A stretch of 57,812 nucleotides of DNA from Micromonospora sp. CPCC 205371 (GTDB taxonomy: Bacteria > Actinomycetota > Actinomycetes > Mycobacteriales > Micromonosporaceae): positions 62,674 to 120,485 of the forward strand of contig NZ_JAIBNX010000002.1 in NCBI RefSeq assembly GCF_026130045.1. Direction: 5' to 3'. Below are positions 1-8,700 of the stretch, piece after piece. Within the stretch, counting starts at the first letter, position 1. Each line of letters begins with the position of its first letter. The notes beneath the pieces are model-generated. The model was not told where the DNA came from and did not search any database. It worked only from the letters and a program-made list of their open reading frames with translations. The position numbers and the translations under genes are program-made.

Positions 1-320
1 CTGCCGGAGCCGCCCGTGCCAACCAGAGCGCCGGTGTCGGTCTTCTCGACCGTCCACACCAGGCGGGCCCCCGACCAGCCGGGCGGGCCACCGGTGCATT
101 CCCACTCGACACGGGACGGCTCGTCGGCCACGGCGATCCGCATGTCCCAGGTGATCGGCGCGTCCGGGAAGCTCATCTTAAGCGTGTCGCGGACCGCCGC
201 GCCCGACACTTCGGCCCGGCTGGTCCACCAGCCGGTGATCCCGTCGCGGGTGGTCAGCGCCGCGTACGCCGCGGCGGCGTCGATGCCATCGATCTGGATG
301 AGGTGATGCATGTCGGCCAT
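1..320 (-). CDS. SRPBCC (AHSA1/START-like) domain protein, C-terminus beyond window
   Basis: Translation from the ATG at 320 reads MADMHHLIQIDGIDAA and continues open to the window edge (about 106 codons). Features typical of the AHSA1 branch of the SRPBCC fold are the N-terminal 'I.IDAPA..yaALTT..GI.gWWT' pattern (here YAALTTRDGITGWWT) and a later EWECTGGPPGW stretch. These proteins form a helix-grip cavity for hydrophobic ligands. No enzymatic residue can be assigned. It is divergent from the ArsR gene at 424, and the shared 103-bp gap carries two related operator-like repeats, so co-regulation by that ArsR is likely. An alternative ATG lies at 311. Confidence 0.8.
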   Translation of the reverse strand, partial: MADMHHLIQIDGIDAAAAYAALTTRDGITGWWTSRAEVSGAAVRDTLKMSFPDAPITWDMRIAVADEPSRVEWECTGGPPGWSGARLVWTVEKTDTGALVGTGGSG

Positions 321-347
321 GGCTCCTCAGGCTCCTCTCCCGCACAC

Positions 348-412
348 AATTTTAGTCGTCGCTAAAATTACTCTGGGCGAGCGCCGCTGGCAAGCTTTAG
401 TCGCGGCGTAAA
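348..412. promoter_or_regulatory. Two related operator-like palindromes between SRPBCC and arsR genes
   Basis: AATTTTAG (348-355) and CTAAAATT (362-369) form a perfect 8-bp inverted repeat with a 6-nt spacer. A second, imperfect version, TTTAGTCGCGGCGTAAA, lies at 396-412 just before the arsR start. The shared core is TTTAGTCGN(2-4)TAAA. The position in a divergent promoter region next to an ArsR gene suggests autoregulation of both transcripts. Binding is inferred. Confidence 0.6.
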
Positions 413-423
413 CTCGGAGGGCC

Positions 424-738
424 ATGGACGCCGCCAAGGTCATCGCCGAGCCACGCCGCCAGGACCTCCTGCGACTGTGCTGGGACAGCGAGCGCTCGGC
501 CGGCGACCTCGCGGCCCGGTCCGACGTCACATTCGGCGCGGTTTCCCAGCACCTCAAGGTGCTGCGCGACGCCGGCCTGGTCACGGTCCGCAAGGACGGC
601 ACCCGCCGCTACTATCGGGCAAACCGGACAGCGCTGGGGCCGCTCGCCGCCTATCTCGAGGCGAAATGGGAGCGGCAACTCGACCGGCTGGCAGGCCTGG
701 CCGAGGCCGCCGAGAGCGAAGGGCGTGACCTCACGTGA
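424..738 (+). CDS. ArsR/SmtB-family winged-helix repressor
   Basis: This 104-residue protein has one winged-helix domain. It starts MDAAKVIAEPRRQDLLRL, followed by the recognition-helix region GAVSQHLKVLRDAGLV and the wing VRKDGTRRYYRAN. No Cys or His metal-binding cluster is visible, so it belongs with the non-metal ArsR group commonly paired with SRPBCC genes. Its stop overlaps the GTG start of the next gene (GTGA), which implies translational coupling. Two palindromes immediately upstream are the likely operators. Confidence 0.9.
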   Translation: MDAAKVIAEPRRQDLLRLCWDSERSAGDLAARSDVTFGAVSQHLKVLRDAGLVTVRKDGTRRYYRANRTALGPLAAYLEAKWERQLDRLAGLAEAAESEGRDLT

Positions 739-1172
739 CGCGAGACGTCGTCACCGTACAGCGGAGCATCAAGGCCCGGCCGGCCACGGTGTTCTCGTTC
801 TTCACCGACCGCGATCGGTGGCTGTCCTGGCAAGGCGTCACCGCCGAGATCGACCCCCGGCCCGGCGGCGTGTTCCGGATGAACGTACGGGGCGACGGCT
901 GGGCGTCGGGCCGGTTCGTCGTCGTCGAACCGCCACACCGGATCACGTTCACCTGGGGCTGGGAAGGCGAGGACTCCCCCGTACCGCCCGGATCGAGCAC
1001 GGTCGAGGTGCTCCTCGAACCCGAGGGCGACGGCGGCACCCGGCTGACGCTTATCCACAGTGGACTCCCATTGCCCGCCTTGGGTATGCACCGCGAGGGC
1101 TGGCACCACTACCTGGACCGGCTCAGCGTGCGCGCCTCCGGCGGCGACCCAGGCCCCGACGCCACCGTGTGA
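735..1172 (+). CDS. SRPBCC family protein (AHSA1-like)
   Basis: 145 residues, GTG start overlapping the arsR stop by 4 bp. Family hallmarks are RSIKARPATVFSFFTDRDRW near the N-terminus, the DPRPGGVFRM strand, and the C-terminal LTLIHSGLP...GWHHYLDRL. This pattern is the usual ArsR-SRPBCC two-gene unit of actinobacteria, in which the regulator controls its own partner. The ligand is unknown. It converges on the GNAT gene with a 28-bp gap. Confidence 0.88.
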   Translation: MTRDVVTVQRSIKARPATVFSFFTDRDRWLSWQGVTAEIDPRPGGVFRMNVRGDGWASGRFVVVEPPHRITFTWGWEGEDSPVPPGSSTVEVLLEPEGDGGTRLTLIHSGLPLPALGMHREGWHHYLDRLSVRASGGDPGPDATV

Positions 1173-1200
1173 GGCGCGCGGCGCCGGCAGCGCCCGGTAG

Positions 1201-1956
1201 TCAACGTGGCACGTCCACACCGATGACGTACAGCACGTCGCGCCGTATCAACTCCATGCCCAGCCGCTCGGCGATCCGCCAACTGCCCGCATTGTCCGGC
1301 GAGGTGGTCCAGGTGGGCGTGCGGCCCCGCGCCACCACGCCGGCACACCAGGCCCGCGCGCAGGCGGTGGCCAGCCCACGCCCGCGCCACTGCGGCTCGG
1401 TCGCCACAACCGCGTCCTCGTGCCTGACACCCTGGAAGAAGCTGCCGACCACCGTCACCAGCCGGCCATCGGCGAACGCGCCGTAAGCGTGAGCATGGCT
1501 GGCCAGCCCGGCCGGCCCGCCCCAGGTCTTGGCGATCCAGGCGATCTCCTCGCTCAACGCCGCGACCGCTTCCGCATCCGCCGCGGACAGTGCGCGCACG
1601 CCGGTCAGCGGACCGGATGGCGGACCGCATCGCCCGGCCGGCAGCCGGTAAATGAGCCGGTCCCACACCACCCGGTCCGGGAAGGCCTCCGCCACCACCG
1701 GCGCGAAGACCTCGGACGCGGTGAGGAATCCCGTGACCAGGGGTCGTAGCGCCGCCGGGTCGACCGCCGCCGGCGTCCCCGCGAGCAGGTAGTTGCCGCC
1801 CGCCTCGACCAGCAACGCCGACGCCGAAGGCCACCGGTCGACCCACGCCCGGCCGTGACCGGTGGCGACCACGTGCCCGAGGATCGCGCCGGGGCCCGGC
1901 GCCTCTTCCGCGAGCCATGCAGCGATCGAGCCGCCGTACAGTGTGACCCTTCGCAT
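1201..1956 (-). CDS. GNAT-family N-acetyltransferase
   Basis: About 251 residues from the ATG at 1956 (MRRVTLYGGSIAAWL). The open frame continues upstream, but the extra 55 residues are Arg/Pro-rich and look like noncoding translation. The C-terminal half carries the acetyl-CoA binding pattern (WRGRGLATACARAWCAG, matching the R/Q-x-x-G-x-G/A loop), followed by SPDNAGSWRIAERLGM, the usual 'N..s.ria.klGF' element. The N-terminal half is less conserved and probably specifies the acceptor, which I cannot name. Confidence 0.85.
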   Translation of the reverse strand: MRRVTLYGGSIAAWLAEEAPGPGAILGHVVATGHGRAWVDRWPSASALLVEAGGNYLLAGTPAAVDPAALRPLVTGFLTASEVFAPVVAEAFPDRVVWDRLIYRLPAGRCGPPSGPLTGVRALSAADAEAVAALSEEIAWIAKTWGGPAGLASHAHAYGAFADGRLVTVVGSFFQGVRHEDAVVATEPQWRGRGLATACARAWCAGVVARGRTPTWTTSPDNAGSWRIAERLGMELIRRDVLYVIGVDVPR

Positions 1957-1989
1957 CCGGCTATTGTCGCCAGCCTCGTCAATCCCGAC

Positions 1990-2010
1990 GCGTGGAACGG
2001 TTCTCCACGC
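1990..2010 (-). terminator. Short hairpin after the esterase stop
   Basis: GCGTGGA (1990-1996) and TCCACGC (2004-2010) form a perfect 7-bp stem with a 7-nt loop, 17 nt beyond the stop of the secreted esterase on the minus strand. There is no U-tract, as is common for actinobacterial hairpin terminators, so termination is plausible but unproven. Confidence 0.4.
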
Positions 2011-2026
2011 CCGCGCGGACCAGCGC

Positions 2027-3307
2027 CTATGTGGCGGTGCAGGTCGCGGCCGGCACCGGGTTGCTGCCGGTCCACGATCCGAGGAAGCCGAACGTCGCTG
2101 TGCCGCCCGCCGCCAGGGCACCGTTCCAGCTCGCGTTCCTCGCGGTGACGGCCGTGCCGGTCTGGGTCACCGTCGCTCCCCATGCCTGGGTGATCCGCTG
2201 GCCGTTGCCGAAGGTGAACGTGGCGGTCCATGCCGACGTGGCAGCGGAGCTGCCGTTGCGTATGGTCACCTCCGCCTGGAAGCCACCGGTCCACTGACCG
2301 ACCACCGTGTACGTGGCCGTGCAGCCGCCGCTCGTCGGCGGGGTGGTGGTGGGCCCGACCGGCGGCGTGGTGGTCGGGTTCGGGTTGCTCTGGAACTGGG
2401 CGAAGAATCTCCACGTCACGTCCGGCAGCCAAGCCGTGTTGGAGCCCGCGTCGCGGGGCGTGGCTGTGTGACCACCGTCGAAGACGTGCCACTCAACCGG
2501 GTATCCCGCCCCGCATCCGGAGTAGGCGAAGCTTGTGTGCGTACCGCTGCCGGGTGCCGGCTCTGGCGGGCTCGCCGGGGTGCAGCCGTTGTTCCCGACG
2601 AACCGGTCACGCATCGGCCGCGCGCCGGAGATGCCCAGTACGTTGTCGCTGAGGCCGTGCGCCTGCAGGTACCCGATGGGCTGGGTGCCGCCGCTGCATC
2701 CGCTGATCACCCCGCCGGAGTAGATCGCGACAGCGCGGAACACGTTCGCCCGGGCACACGCCAGCGCGTAGCTCATGCCACCGCCGTAGCTGAAGCCCAG
2801 CGAGAACAGTTGGGTCGTGTCGACACACAAGTCACCGGTGATGCGGGCGACCATGTCGTCGGTGAAGGTTACGTCCCGACCGCCGGTATTGGCCCAGCCG
2901 TTGTCGAGTCCCTGCGGGGCGACGAAGATCGCGCTGTTGCCGGACAGGGCTCCGAGTCCGTAGTAGTCGCCGCTGGCGACGTTGTTCGCGGTGCCGCCAA
3001 GCCAGTGATAGCCGAAGATCAAGCGGTACGGACGGCTGTTGTCGTAGTTGTTGGGCAGCCTCAGGATGAAGCTGCGCTGCGTGCCGTTGCTCTGGATCGT
3101 GTGCGTGCCACTGGTCATTGTCGGGGCCCTGCCGCATCCGGCGCTGGCGGCCAGGACCCCGACGCTGGCGTGCGAATCCCTCGCGGCGGCACCCGACGGC
3201 GGCGCCGTCACCATGAACGCCGCAAGGCCCACGGTGGCGGCCGCGACGCACGACGTCGCCAGCACCGCGCGCCGACGCACACTCCTCCTCTTATCGACAG
3301 TCATCAT
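2027..3307 (-). CDS. Secreted polyhydroxybutyrate depolymerase/feruloyl-type esterase with CBM2
   Basis: 426 residues from ATG-ATG at 3307. An Arg-rich signal peptide ([15 protein letters not shown]...) is followed by an LpqC/PHB-depolymerase-type alpha/beta hydrolase. GFSYGGGMS carries the nucleophile Ser173, GLSDNVL supplies a candidate Asp, and [10 protein letters not shown] the His. A Pro/Thr linker (about 310-325) leads to a C-terminal family 2 carbohydrate-binding module with the paired Trp pattern ([15 protein letters not shown]...ASWNGAL...GFLGSWTG). It probably de-esterifies plant cell-wall polysaccharide outside the cell, next to two arabinan-active glycosidases. The frame stays open to 3679, but that part overlaps an unrelated gene remnant. 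Confidence 0.88.
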   Translation of the reverse strand: MMTVDKRRSVRRRAVLATSCVAAATVGLAAFMVTAPPSGAAARDSHASVGVLAASAGCGRAPTMTSGTHTIQSNGTQRSFILRLPNNYDNSRPYRLIFGYHWLGGTANNVASGDYYGLGALSGNSAIFVAPQGLDNGWANTGGRDVTFTDDMVARITGDLCVDTTQLFSLGFSYGGGMSYALACARANVFRAVAIYSGGVISGCSGGTQPIGYLQAHGLSDNVLGISGARPMRDRFVGNNGCTPASPPEPAPGSGTHTSFAYSGCGAGYPVEWHVFDGGHTATPRDAGSNTAWLPDVTWRFFAQFQSNPNPTTTPPVGPTTTPPTSGGCTATYTVVGQWTGGFQAEVTIRNGSSAATSAWTATFTFGNGQRITQAWGATVTQTGTAVTARNASWNGALAAGGTATFGFLGSWTGSNPVPAATCTAT

Positions 3308-3357
3308 TCTTATACCGTAGGCATGGAAGTGACGACCGTCAATGAGATGACCAGTGT

Positions 3358-3600
3358 CTATCCGCCGCCGAACGCGGTCCGGTGATCGCGGGCAAATTCG
3401 GCGAACGTGCGCGGTGGCCGCCCCGTCAGCAGCCGCACGTCGTCGGTCGGGTGGGCGGCCAGGCCCTGCCTCGATCTCGGCAAAGAGCGCGCGCCGTTCG
3501 GGCTCGGCCAGCTCCCGGCCCACGAGGCGACCTGCCAGCGCCGCCGCCTCGGTCACCGCCAGCCGCGGCAGCACGATCTCCGACACGCCGACTCCAGGCG
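3358..3600 (-). pseudogene. Remnant of an NmrA/NAD(P)-binding protein C-terminus
   Basis: Upstream of the esterase start the minus strand encodes [19 protein letters not shown] and ALFAEIEAG in one frame. It then continues in another frame as [17 protein letters not shown] and [15 protein letters not shown] followed by TAG. That ending is typical of NmrA-like/NAD(P)H-binding family proteins ([15 protein letters not shown]). Removing one G from a GGG run near 3475 joins the two parts into one frame. No start or Rossmann domain is present, so it is a decayed fragment of about 80 codons. Confidence 0.5.
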
Positions 3601-3666
3601 CGGTCCCGTCCGGCGCTAGAGGGTATTGACGTCTCGCAACGCGTCGATAATACTCGCGGAACTGCC

Positions 3667-3712
3667 TGTTAACGCTCACACACTTCAGCCTCAGTCTATG
3701 TTAACGTTCACA
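3667..3712 (+). promoter_or_regulatory. Two LacI-type operators upstream of the arabinofuranosidase
   Basis: TGTTAACGCTCACA (3667-3680) and TGTTAACGTTCACA (3699-3712) are near-identical and match the palindromic LacI-family consensus TGTkAACGyTmACA used for sugar-operon repressors. Their starts are 32 bp apart, about three helical turns, suited to cooperative binding. The second ends 16 bp before the start codon, so a bound repressor would block the promoter or leader. No LacI gene lies in the window. Confidence 0.7.
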
Positions 3713-3728
3713 CGAACGGGAGCGACGC

Positions 3729-6269
3729 ATGACCCGACCGCCCACGCTCTTCGCGTTGGCCGCCGCCGCCCTGGTAGCCGCGACAGTCGCGGTCGCGGCG
3801 CCGGTCATGGCCACCGGTGAGGACGCGGACCCGGAGTACACCATCACAGTCGACGAGTCGGCCGCCGGGACCGCGATCGACGACACGATGTACGGCGTCT
3901 TCTTCGAAGACATCAACTACGCCGCGGACGGCGGCCTCTACGCGGAACTCGTGCGCAACCGCTCGTTCGAATTCCTGCCGGCCGACAACCGCTCCTTCAC
4001 CGGCATGACCGCATGGACACCTTCCGCCGAGCACGGCGGCGCCGGTACGGCCGCGGTGGTCGACGACGACGCCCGCCTCAACGAGCGCAACCGCACCTAT
4101 CTCAAGCTCGACCTCGCGAACCCCGACACCGGGCGGTACGGCGTCACGAACTCCGGATACAACACCGGCGTGGCGTTGACCGCGGGCGCCCGCTACGACT
4201 TCTCGGTCTGGGCGCGTACCAATGCCGCGGCGGGCACTCCGCTGGTGGTGACGCTGCACGACGCGGCCGGTGAGGTGCTCTCCCGAGCGTTGAGCCTCAC
4301 CGTCAACGGCGACACCTGGACGAAATACACCGGCACGCTGCGCGCCACCCGCACCACCGACCAGGGCCGCCTGTCCGTGCGCGCCGGCGGCGCCGGCACG
4401 CTGAGGCTAGACATGGTGTCGCTATTCCCGCAGGACACCTTCCTCGGCCGCAAGAACGGCCTCCGAAAGGACCTCGCCGAGAAGATCGCGGCGTTGAAGC
4501 CGGGCTTCGTGCGCTTCCCGGGCGGCTGCCTCGTGAACACCGGCAGCATGTACGGGTACGACGCCGCGTCCAACTTCCCGCGGGCCCGCTCGTATCAGTG
4601 GAAGGACACCGTCGGCCCGGTCGAGACCCGGGCGACCAACGCGAACTTTTGGGGTTACAACCAGTCGTACGGCATCGGCTACTTCGAGTACTTCCAGTTC
4701 TCCGAGGACATCGGCGCCATGCCGCTGCCGGTGGTGCCCGCCCTGGTGACCGGATGCGGGCAGAACCGCGCCACCAACGACGAGGCGCTACTACAGCGCC
4801 ACATCCAAGACACCTTGGACCTGATCGAGTTCGCCAACGGTCCGGTGACCTCGACGTGGGGCAAGCTGCGTGCCGACATGGGACACCCTGAGCCGTTCGG
4901 CCTCACGCACGTCGGCGTGGGCAACGAGGAGAACCTGCCCGACCAGTTCTTCGCGAACTTCCTGAAATTCCGTGCCGCGATCGAGGCCCGCTACCCGGAC
5001 ATCACCGTCGTCAGCAACTCGGGGCCGGACGACACGGGCACCACGTTCGACAGGCTCTGGCAGCTCAACCGGGACGCCAATGTGGACATGGTCGACGAGC
5101 ACTACTACAACAGCCCCACCTGGTTCCTGCAGAACAACGCCCGGTACGACGCCTACGACCGCAACGGCCCGAAGGTGTTCCTCGGCGAGTACGCCTCGCA
5201 GGACAACAAGCTGTTCAACTCGCTGGCCGAGGCGGCGTACATGACGGGGCTGGAGCGCAACGCCGATGTGGTGAAGATGGCGTCCTACGCGCCGCTGCTG
5301 GCCAACATCGACCACGTGCAGTGGCGACCGGACCTGATCTGGTACGACAACGACGAGTCCTGGGGCACCACCAGCTACCAGGTGCAGAAGCTGTTCATGA
5401 ACAACGTCGGCGACCGCACGGTACCGACGAAAGCGACCGGTCCGGGCATGGCGCCGAAGCCCATCACCGGCCGGATCGGACTGTCCACATGGCGCACGTC
5501 CGCGACGTACGACGACGTGCGGGTGACCGCACCCGACGGCACGGTGCTGTTCAGCGACGACTTCTCCGCCGGCGCCGGCAACTGGTCGCCGGTCGCGAAC
5601 CGCGGGACCTGGGCGGTGACCGACGGCGCGTACACCCAGTCGGACACCGCCGCCGAGGACACGCTGGTAGCCGCGGCCGACATCACGGTCAGCGACTACG
5701 ACTACAGCCTCAAGGCCAAGAAGAACGCGGGCGCCGAGGGCTTCCTGGTCGGGTTCGGTGTCAAGGACTCGGGCAACTTCTACTGGTGGAACCTCGGCGG
5801 CTGGAACAACACGCAGGGGGCGGTGGAGAAGGCCACCAACGGCGCGAAGGAAATCCTGCTAGCTAAGCCGAACGCGGTGACCACCGGCACCACGTACGAC
5901 ATCCGGATTCAGGTGCGGGGCACCAAGGTGACCCTGTTCCTCGACGGGCAGGAGTGGGGCAGCTTCGTCGACGACCGCGTGATCCAGCCGTTCGCGCAAG
6001 TGGTCACGCGCGACGACGCCACCGGCGAGCTGATCGTCAAGGTGGTCAACGCTCAGGACAAGCCGGCCGAGACCCGGATCGACCTCGGTGGCATCCGGGT
6101 ACACGACGAGGCGCGGATGACCGTCATCACCGGCGACCCCGGCGAGCAGAACACCCGCTCGGCGGAGCCGATACAGCCGATCACGACCACAGTGGACGGT
6201 GTCAGCTCGGCGTTCACCCGGACCTTCGAACCGAACTCCGTCACGTTCCTGCGCATCCGGACAAAGTGA
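3729..6269 (+). CDS. Secreted GH51-type alpha-L-arabinofuranosidase with inserted beta-sandwich domain
   Basis: 846 residues. A signal peptide (about 1-29) precedes the family N-terminus YGVFFEDINYAADGG. A CBM4/9-like sandwich (about 90-225) is inserted before the catalytic TIM barrel (FVRFPGGCLVNTG). The acid/base Glu lies in VGNEEN near residue 399 and the nucleophile Glu in FLGEYAS near 486. The C-terminal arabinofuranosidase sandwich is split by a laminin-G/DUF1080-like module (about 600-750, FSDDFSAGAGNW...WWNLGGWNN). It removes terminal arabinose from arabinan or arabinoxylan outside the cell. A GGGAG ribosome site sits 6 bp before the ATG, and two LacI-type operators lie upstream. The GH43 gene follows 10 bp downstream. 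Confidence 0.9.
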   Translation: MTRPPTLFALAAAALVAATVAVAAPVMATGEDADPEYTITVDESAAGTAIDDTMYGVFFEDINYAADGGLYAELVRNRSFEFLPADNRSFTGMTAWTPSAEHGGAGTAAVVDDDARLNERNRTYLKLDLANPDTGRYGVTNSGYNTGVALTAGARYDFSVWARTNAAAGTPLVVTLHDAAGEVLSRALSLTVNGDTWTKYTGTLRATRTTDQGRLSVRAGGAGTLRLDMVSLFPQDTFLGRKNGLRKDLAEKIAALKPGFVRFPGGCLVNTGSMYGYDAASNFPRARSYQWKDTVGPVETRATNANFWGYNQSYGIGYFEYFQFSEDIGAMPLPVVPALVTGCGQNRATNDEALLQRHIQDTLDLIEFANGPVTSTWGKLRADMGHPEPFGLTHVGVGNEENLPDQFFANFLKFRAAIEARYPDITVVSNSGPDDTGTTFDRLWQLNRDANVDMVDEHYYNSPTWFLQNNARYDAYDRNGPKVFLGEYASQDNKLFNSLAEAAYMTGLERNADVVKMASYAPLLANIDHVQWRPDLIWYDNDESWGTTSYQVQKLFMNNVGDRTVPTKATGPGMAPKPITGRIGLSTWRTSATYDDVRVTAPDGTVLFSDDFSAGAGNWSPVANRGTWAVTDGAYTQSDTAAEDTLVAAADITVSDYDYSLKAKKNAGAEGFLVGFGVKDSGNFYWWNLGGWNNTQGAVEKATNGAKEILLAKPNAVTTGTTYDIRIQVRGTKVTLFLDGQEWGSFVDDRVIQPFAQVVTRDDATGELIVKVVNAQDKPAETRIDLGGIRVHDEARMTVITGDPGEQNTRSAEPIQPITTTVDGVSSAFTRTFEPNSVTFLRIRTK

Positions 6270-6279
6270 GGGACGCACA

Positions 6280-7791
6280 ATGACACATCACATCAACCGG
6301 CGTGCCCTCCTCAAGGGCGGGCTCGGCGTCGCCGCCACCGGCGTGGTCGCCGGATTCTCGACCTCAGCTACCGCCGCGCCGGTACCGGAGAGCGACGCGG
6401 AGATCTACGGCGTGCCGACCATCAACCCGCTCATCGAGCAGCGGGCCGACCCGTTCATCACCCGGCCGGTCAACGGGATGTACTACTTCACCGCCTCGGT
6501 GCCCGAGTACGACCGGTTGATCGTGCGCGGGGCACCCACCATCGCCGGACTCGCCACCGCGACCGAGGCGGTGGTGTGGCGGCGTCCGTCGAGCGGCCAC
6601 ATGGGCGGCCACATCTGGGCGCCGGAGCTGCACCGCATCGACGGCAAGTGGTACATCTACTTCGCCGCCGGCGACTCCGACAACGTGTTCCGGATCAGGA
6701 TGTACGTCATCGAGTCCGCATTGGATGATCCGCGCGACCCGGCGGGCTGGAGCGCGTCCCGGCAGATCGTCACCGAGTGGGACAGCTTCTCCCTGGACGC
6801 CACCACGTTCGCGCACCGGAACAAGCGGTACCTGGTGTGGGCGCAGGGTGAGCCGGAGATCGCGGTCAACTCGAGCCTCTACATCGCGCAGATGGCCACC
6901 CCGTGGTCGCTGAAGACCAAGCCCACGCGTATCGCCACGCCCACGCGCAGCTGGGAGATCCAGGGCTTCCGGGTCAACGAGGGCGCGGCTGTGATCGTCC
7001 GCAATGGACGCGTCTTCATGACGTTCTCGGCGAGCGCAACCGACGCCCGGTACTGCATGGGCCTGCTCACCGCGGACGCCGACGCCGATCTGCTCGACCG
7101 CGCGTCGTGGGTCAAGACACCCGACCCGATATTCGTGACAAACGAGCAGACCAAGCAGTACGGCCCGGGACACAACTCGTTCACGGTCGCCGAGGACGGC
7201 GTCACGGACGTGCTCGTCTACCACGCCCGGGACTACCGGGACATCACAGGCGACCCGCTCTACGACCCGAATCGCCACACCCGGGTACAGAAGCTGTACT
7301 GGCGCCGTGACGGCACGCCAATGTTCGGGATACCGGTGGGCAAGGGTGGGCCGATCGTGCGCCTCTCCCCCGCCGACGCCCGCACGGCGTTCGTGCGACA
7401 CGCGGAGTCGATGCTGTACGTCGACGCGGACGGCCAGGCGCTGGCGGACAGCCAGTTCCGTTTCGTTGCCCGGTCTCCCCCGGGCGGGCCGCGCGGGCCC
7501 CCCCCGGGGGGGGCTGCCCCGCCCCCCGGCTTCGCCGGGGAAGGCACCGAGTCCATCCAGTCGGTGGACTTTCCCGACCGCTACGTGCGCGTCGTGGACG
7601 GAGCGGTGCGGCTGGACCCGGTCGAGTCCAGCGTCGGGTACGCGGGCCAGGCCAGCTTCCGCCGGGTGCCGCGGACCACGGGCGTGTCGATCCAGCTCGT
7701 CTCCGACAGCCGCGGCTACCTGACGCATGACGGTGGCCGGCTGATCGTGGGCCCGAGGGACGGCTCCCGTACCCGCTTCCTGCTCAGCTAG
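6280..7791 (+). CDS. Tat-exported GH43-family glycosidase with AbfB-like C-terminal module
   Basis: 503 residues from the ATG at 6280. A twin-arginine signal (NRRALLKGG plus a hydrophobic stretch) precedes a five-bladed GH43 domain with RADPFITRPVNGMYYF (catalytic base Asp), WAPELHRIDGKWYIYF and GPGHNSFTVAEDG. The C-terminal ~130 residues resemble an AbfB/CBM42 arabinose-binding trefoil (SVDFPDRYVRVVDG, FRRVPRTTG). An unusual Pro/Gly-rich segment encoded by C8G8-containing DNA interrupts this module. It is co-transcribed with the arabinofuranosidase and is probably an arabinan- or xylan-side-chain enzyme. A strong hairpin terminator follows. Confidence 0.88.
   Translation: MTHHINRRALLKGGLGVAATGVVAGFSTSATAAPVPESDAEIYGVPTINPLIEQRADPFITRPVNGMYYFTASVPEYDRLIVRGAPTIAGLATATEAVVWRRPSSGHMGGHIWAPELHRIDGKWYIYFAAGDSDNVFRIRMYVIESALDDPRDPAGWSASRQIVTEWDSFSLDATTFAHRNKRYLVWAQGEPEIAVNSSLYIAQMATPWSLKTKPTRIATPTRSWEIQGFRVNEGAAVIVRNGRVFMTFSASATDARYCMGLLTADADADLLDRASWVKTPDPIFVTNEQTKQYGPGHNSFTVAEDGVTDVLVYHARDYRDITGDPLYDPNRHTRVQKLYWRRDGTPMFGIPVGKGGPIVRLSPADARTAFVRHAESMLYVDADGQALADSQFRFVARSPPGGPRGPPPGGAAPPPGFAGEGTESIQSVDFPDRYVRVVDGAVRLDPVESSVGYAGQASFRRVPRTTGVSIQLVSDSRGYLTHDGGRLIVGPRDGSRTRFLLS
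7478..7544 (+). other. GC-palindromic insertion inside the AbfB-like module
   Basis: A run of eight C (7498-7505) meets eight G (7506-7513), followed by GCCCCGCCCCCCGGC and a CCGG-TTCG-type hairpin. The stretch keeps the reading frame but encodes a Pro/Gly segment not expected in an AbfB fold. It could be a small inserted palindromic element or a sequence-quality artefact. Confidence 0.55.
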
Positions 7792-7801
7792 CACCAGCGA
7801 G

Positions 7802-7841
7802 GCCCAGACGGCGATCCGGCGCTCCCGGTCGCCGTCTGGGC
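7802..7841 (+). terminator. Strong Rho-independent-type hairpin after the GH43 gene
   Basis: GCCCAGACGGCG (7802-7813) pairs perfectly with CGCCGTCTGGGC (7830-7841), a 12-bp stem with a 16-nt loop that itself contains CCGG/CCGG complementarity. It starts 10 bp after the GH43 stop and ends the arabinan operon. The stem may also stop transcripts from the opposite side, where the TetR gene ends at 7975. The 133 bp between hold no recognisable gene. Confidence 0.8.
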
Positions 7842-7974
7842 TTGAATGGACAGGTGGGTCGGGTGGCGTCCGTGGCGATCATGCCCGGCGGAGCAGCCGT
7901 CGCGTCCCAGCGGCCGGATGGACGTCGCATGTCAGCGTCGAGCGGACCGGCGCGAGGGCGTTTCCACGGGCAGG

Positions 7975-8700
7975 TCACGTGCGGGGATGGCTGGTGATGC
8001 CATCCAAGACGGTGGTCAGGTTGTCGGTGAACGTTTGCTCGGCGTTGAGGTGGGCGCCGTCGATGACGAGTCTGGCGATCGTGGGGTACCGGCCGGTTTC
8101 GAGCATGCGTGTCAGGTAGGGCCCGAGGGCGGCCTGCCAGGCGGGTTCGTCGGTGCCGGTGGAACGGGCGGTGCGTCGCTCGGTGACCTCTCTGCGGAGC
8201 GCTCCGATGATGAAGGCGTTGAGGGCGCCCAAAGCCCGCTGTAGGTCTTCGATGCCGCGTACGCCGGGGGCCTGGCTGAGCGCCGCTGCGGTCGATTCGC
8301 CCACGGCGAGCGCGTGAGGTCCCAGGTGTGGCCTTCCGCCGAGCAGGTCGGAAAACCACTCATGATCGAGGGCGGCGTCACGGGTCGCGTGGGCGATGGC
8401 CAGTACCGTGGCGCGCCACTCGGAGTGCTGGTCGGCCTCGGCGATCCGGGCGTAGACGGCGTCGACCATCAGATCGAGCAGTTCGGATCTGTTGGTCACA
8501 TAGTCGTAGAGCCGCATCGGGCCGACGCCGAGCTCCTTGGCAATCTTGCGAACCGATAGTCCGTCGAGGCCGTGCGCGTCGGCGAGCCGGATCGCCGTAG
8601 CGGCGATCTTTGCGCGGCTCAACGGCACCGGCGCCGCCCGCGGCCGGGGCTCAGGCCGTTCCCAGACGGGCAGCGGTGCGCTACCGTACGGTGTATCCAT
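7975..8700 (-). CDS. TetR-family repressor with TetR_C-type ligand domain
   Basis: 241 residues. A proline-rich N-terminal extension precedes the HTH (AATAIRLADAHGLDGLSVRKIAKELGVGPMRLYDYV). A long C-terminal domain of the tetracycline-repressor type follows (HPWFSDLL-like HEWFSDLLGGRPHLG). It is transcribed divergently from a DrrAB-like exporter. Its start codon lies within the spacer of a near-perfect inverted repeat, so it most likely represses itself and the exporter until a drug-like ligand binds. Confidence 0.9.
   Translation of the reverse strand: MDTPYGSAPLPVWERPEPRPRAAPVPLSRAKIAATAIRLADAHGLDGLSVRKIAKELGVGPMRLYDYVTNRSELLDLMVDAVYARIAEADQHSEWRATVLAIAHATRDAALDHEWFSDLLGGRPHLGPHALAVGESTAAALSQAPGVRGIEDLQRALGALNAFIIGALRREVTERRTARSTGTDEPAWQAALGPYLTRMLETGRYPTIARLVIDGAHLNAEQTFTDNLTTVLDGITSHPRT

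Noticed and set aside
6364-7794. 476-codon open frame opposite the GH43 gene
   Set aside because: No recognisable domain, and it lies entirely within a real gene with a Tat signal and GH43 motifs.
7784-8359. Open frame overlapping the tetR 3' end and the terminator
   Set aside because: Runs through the hairpin terminator and is Arg/His/Pro-rich; the tetR frame explains the region.
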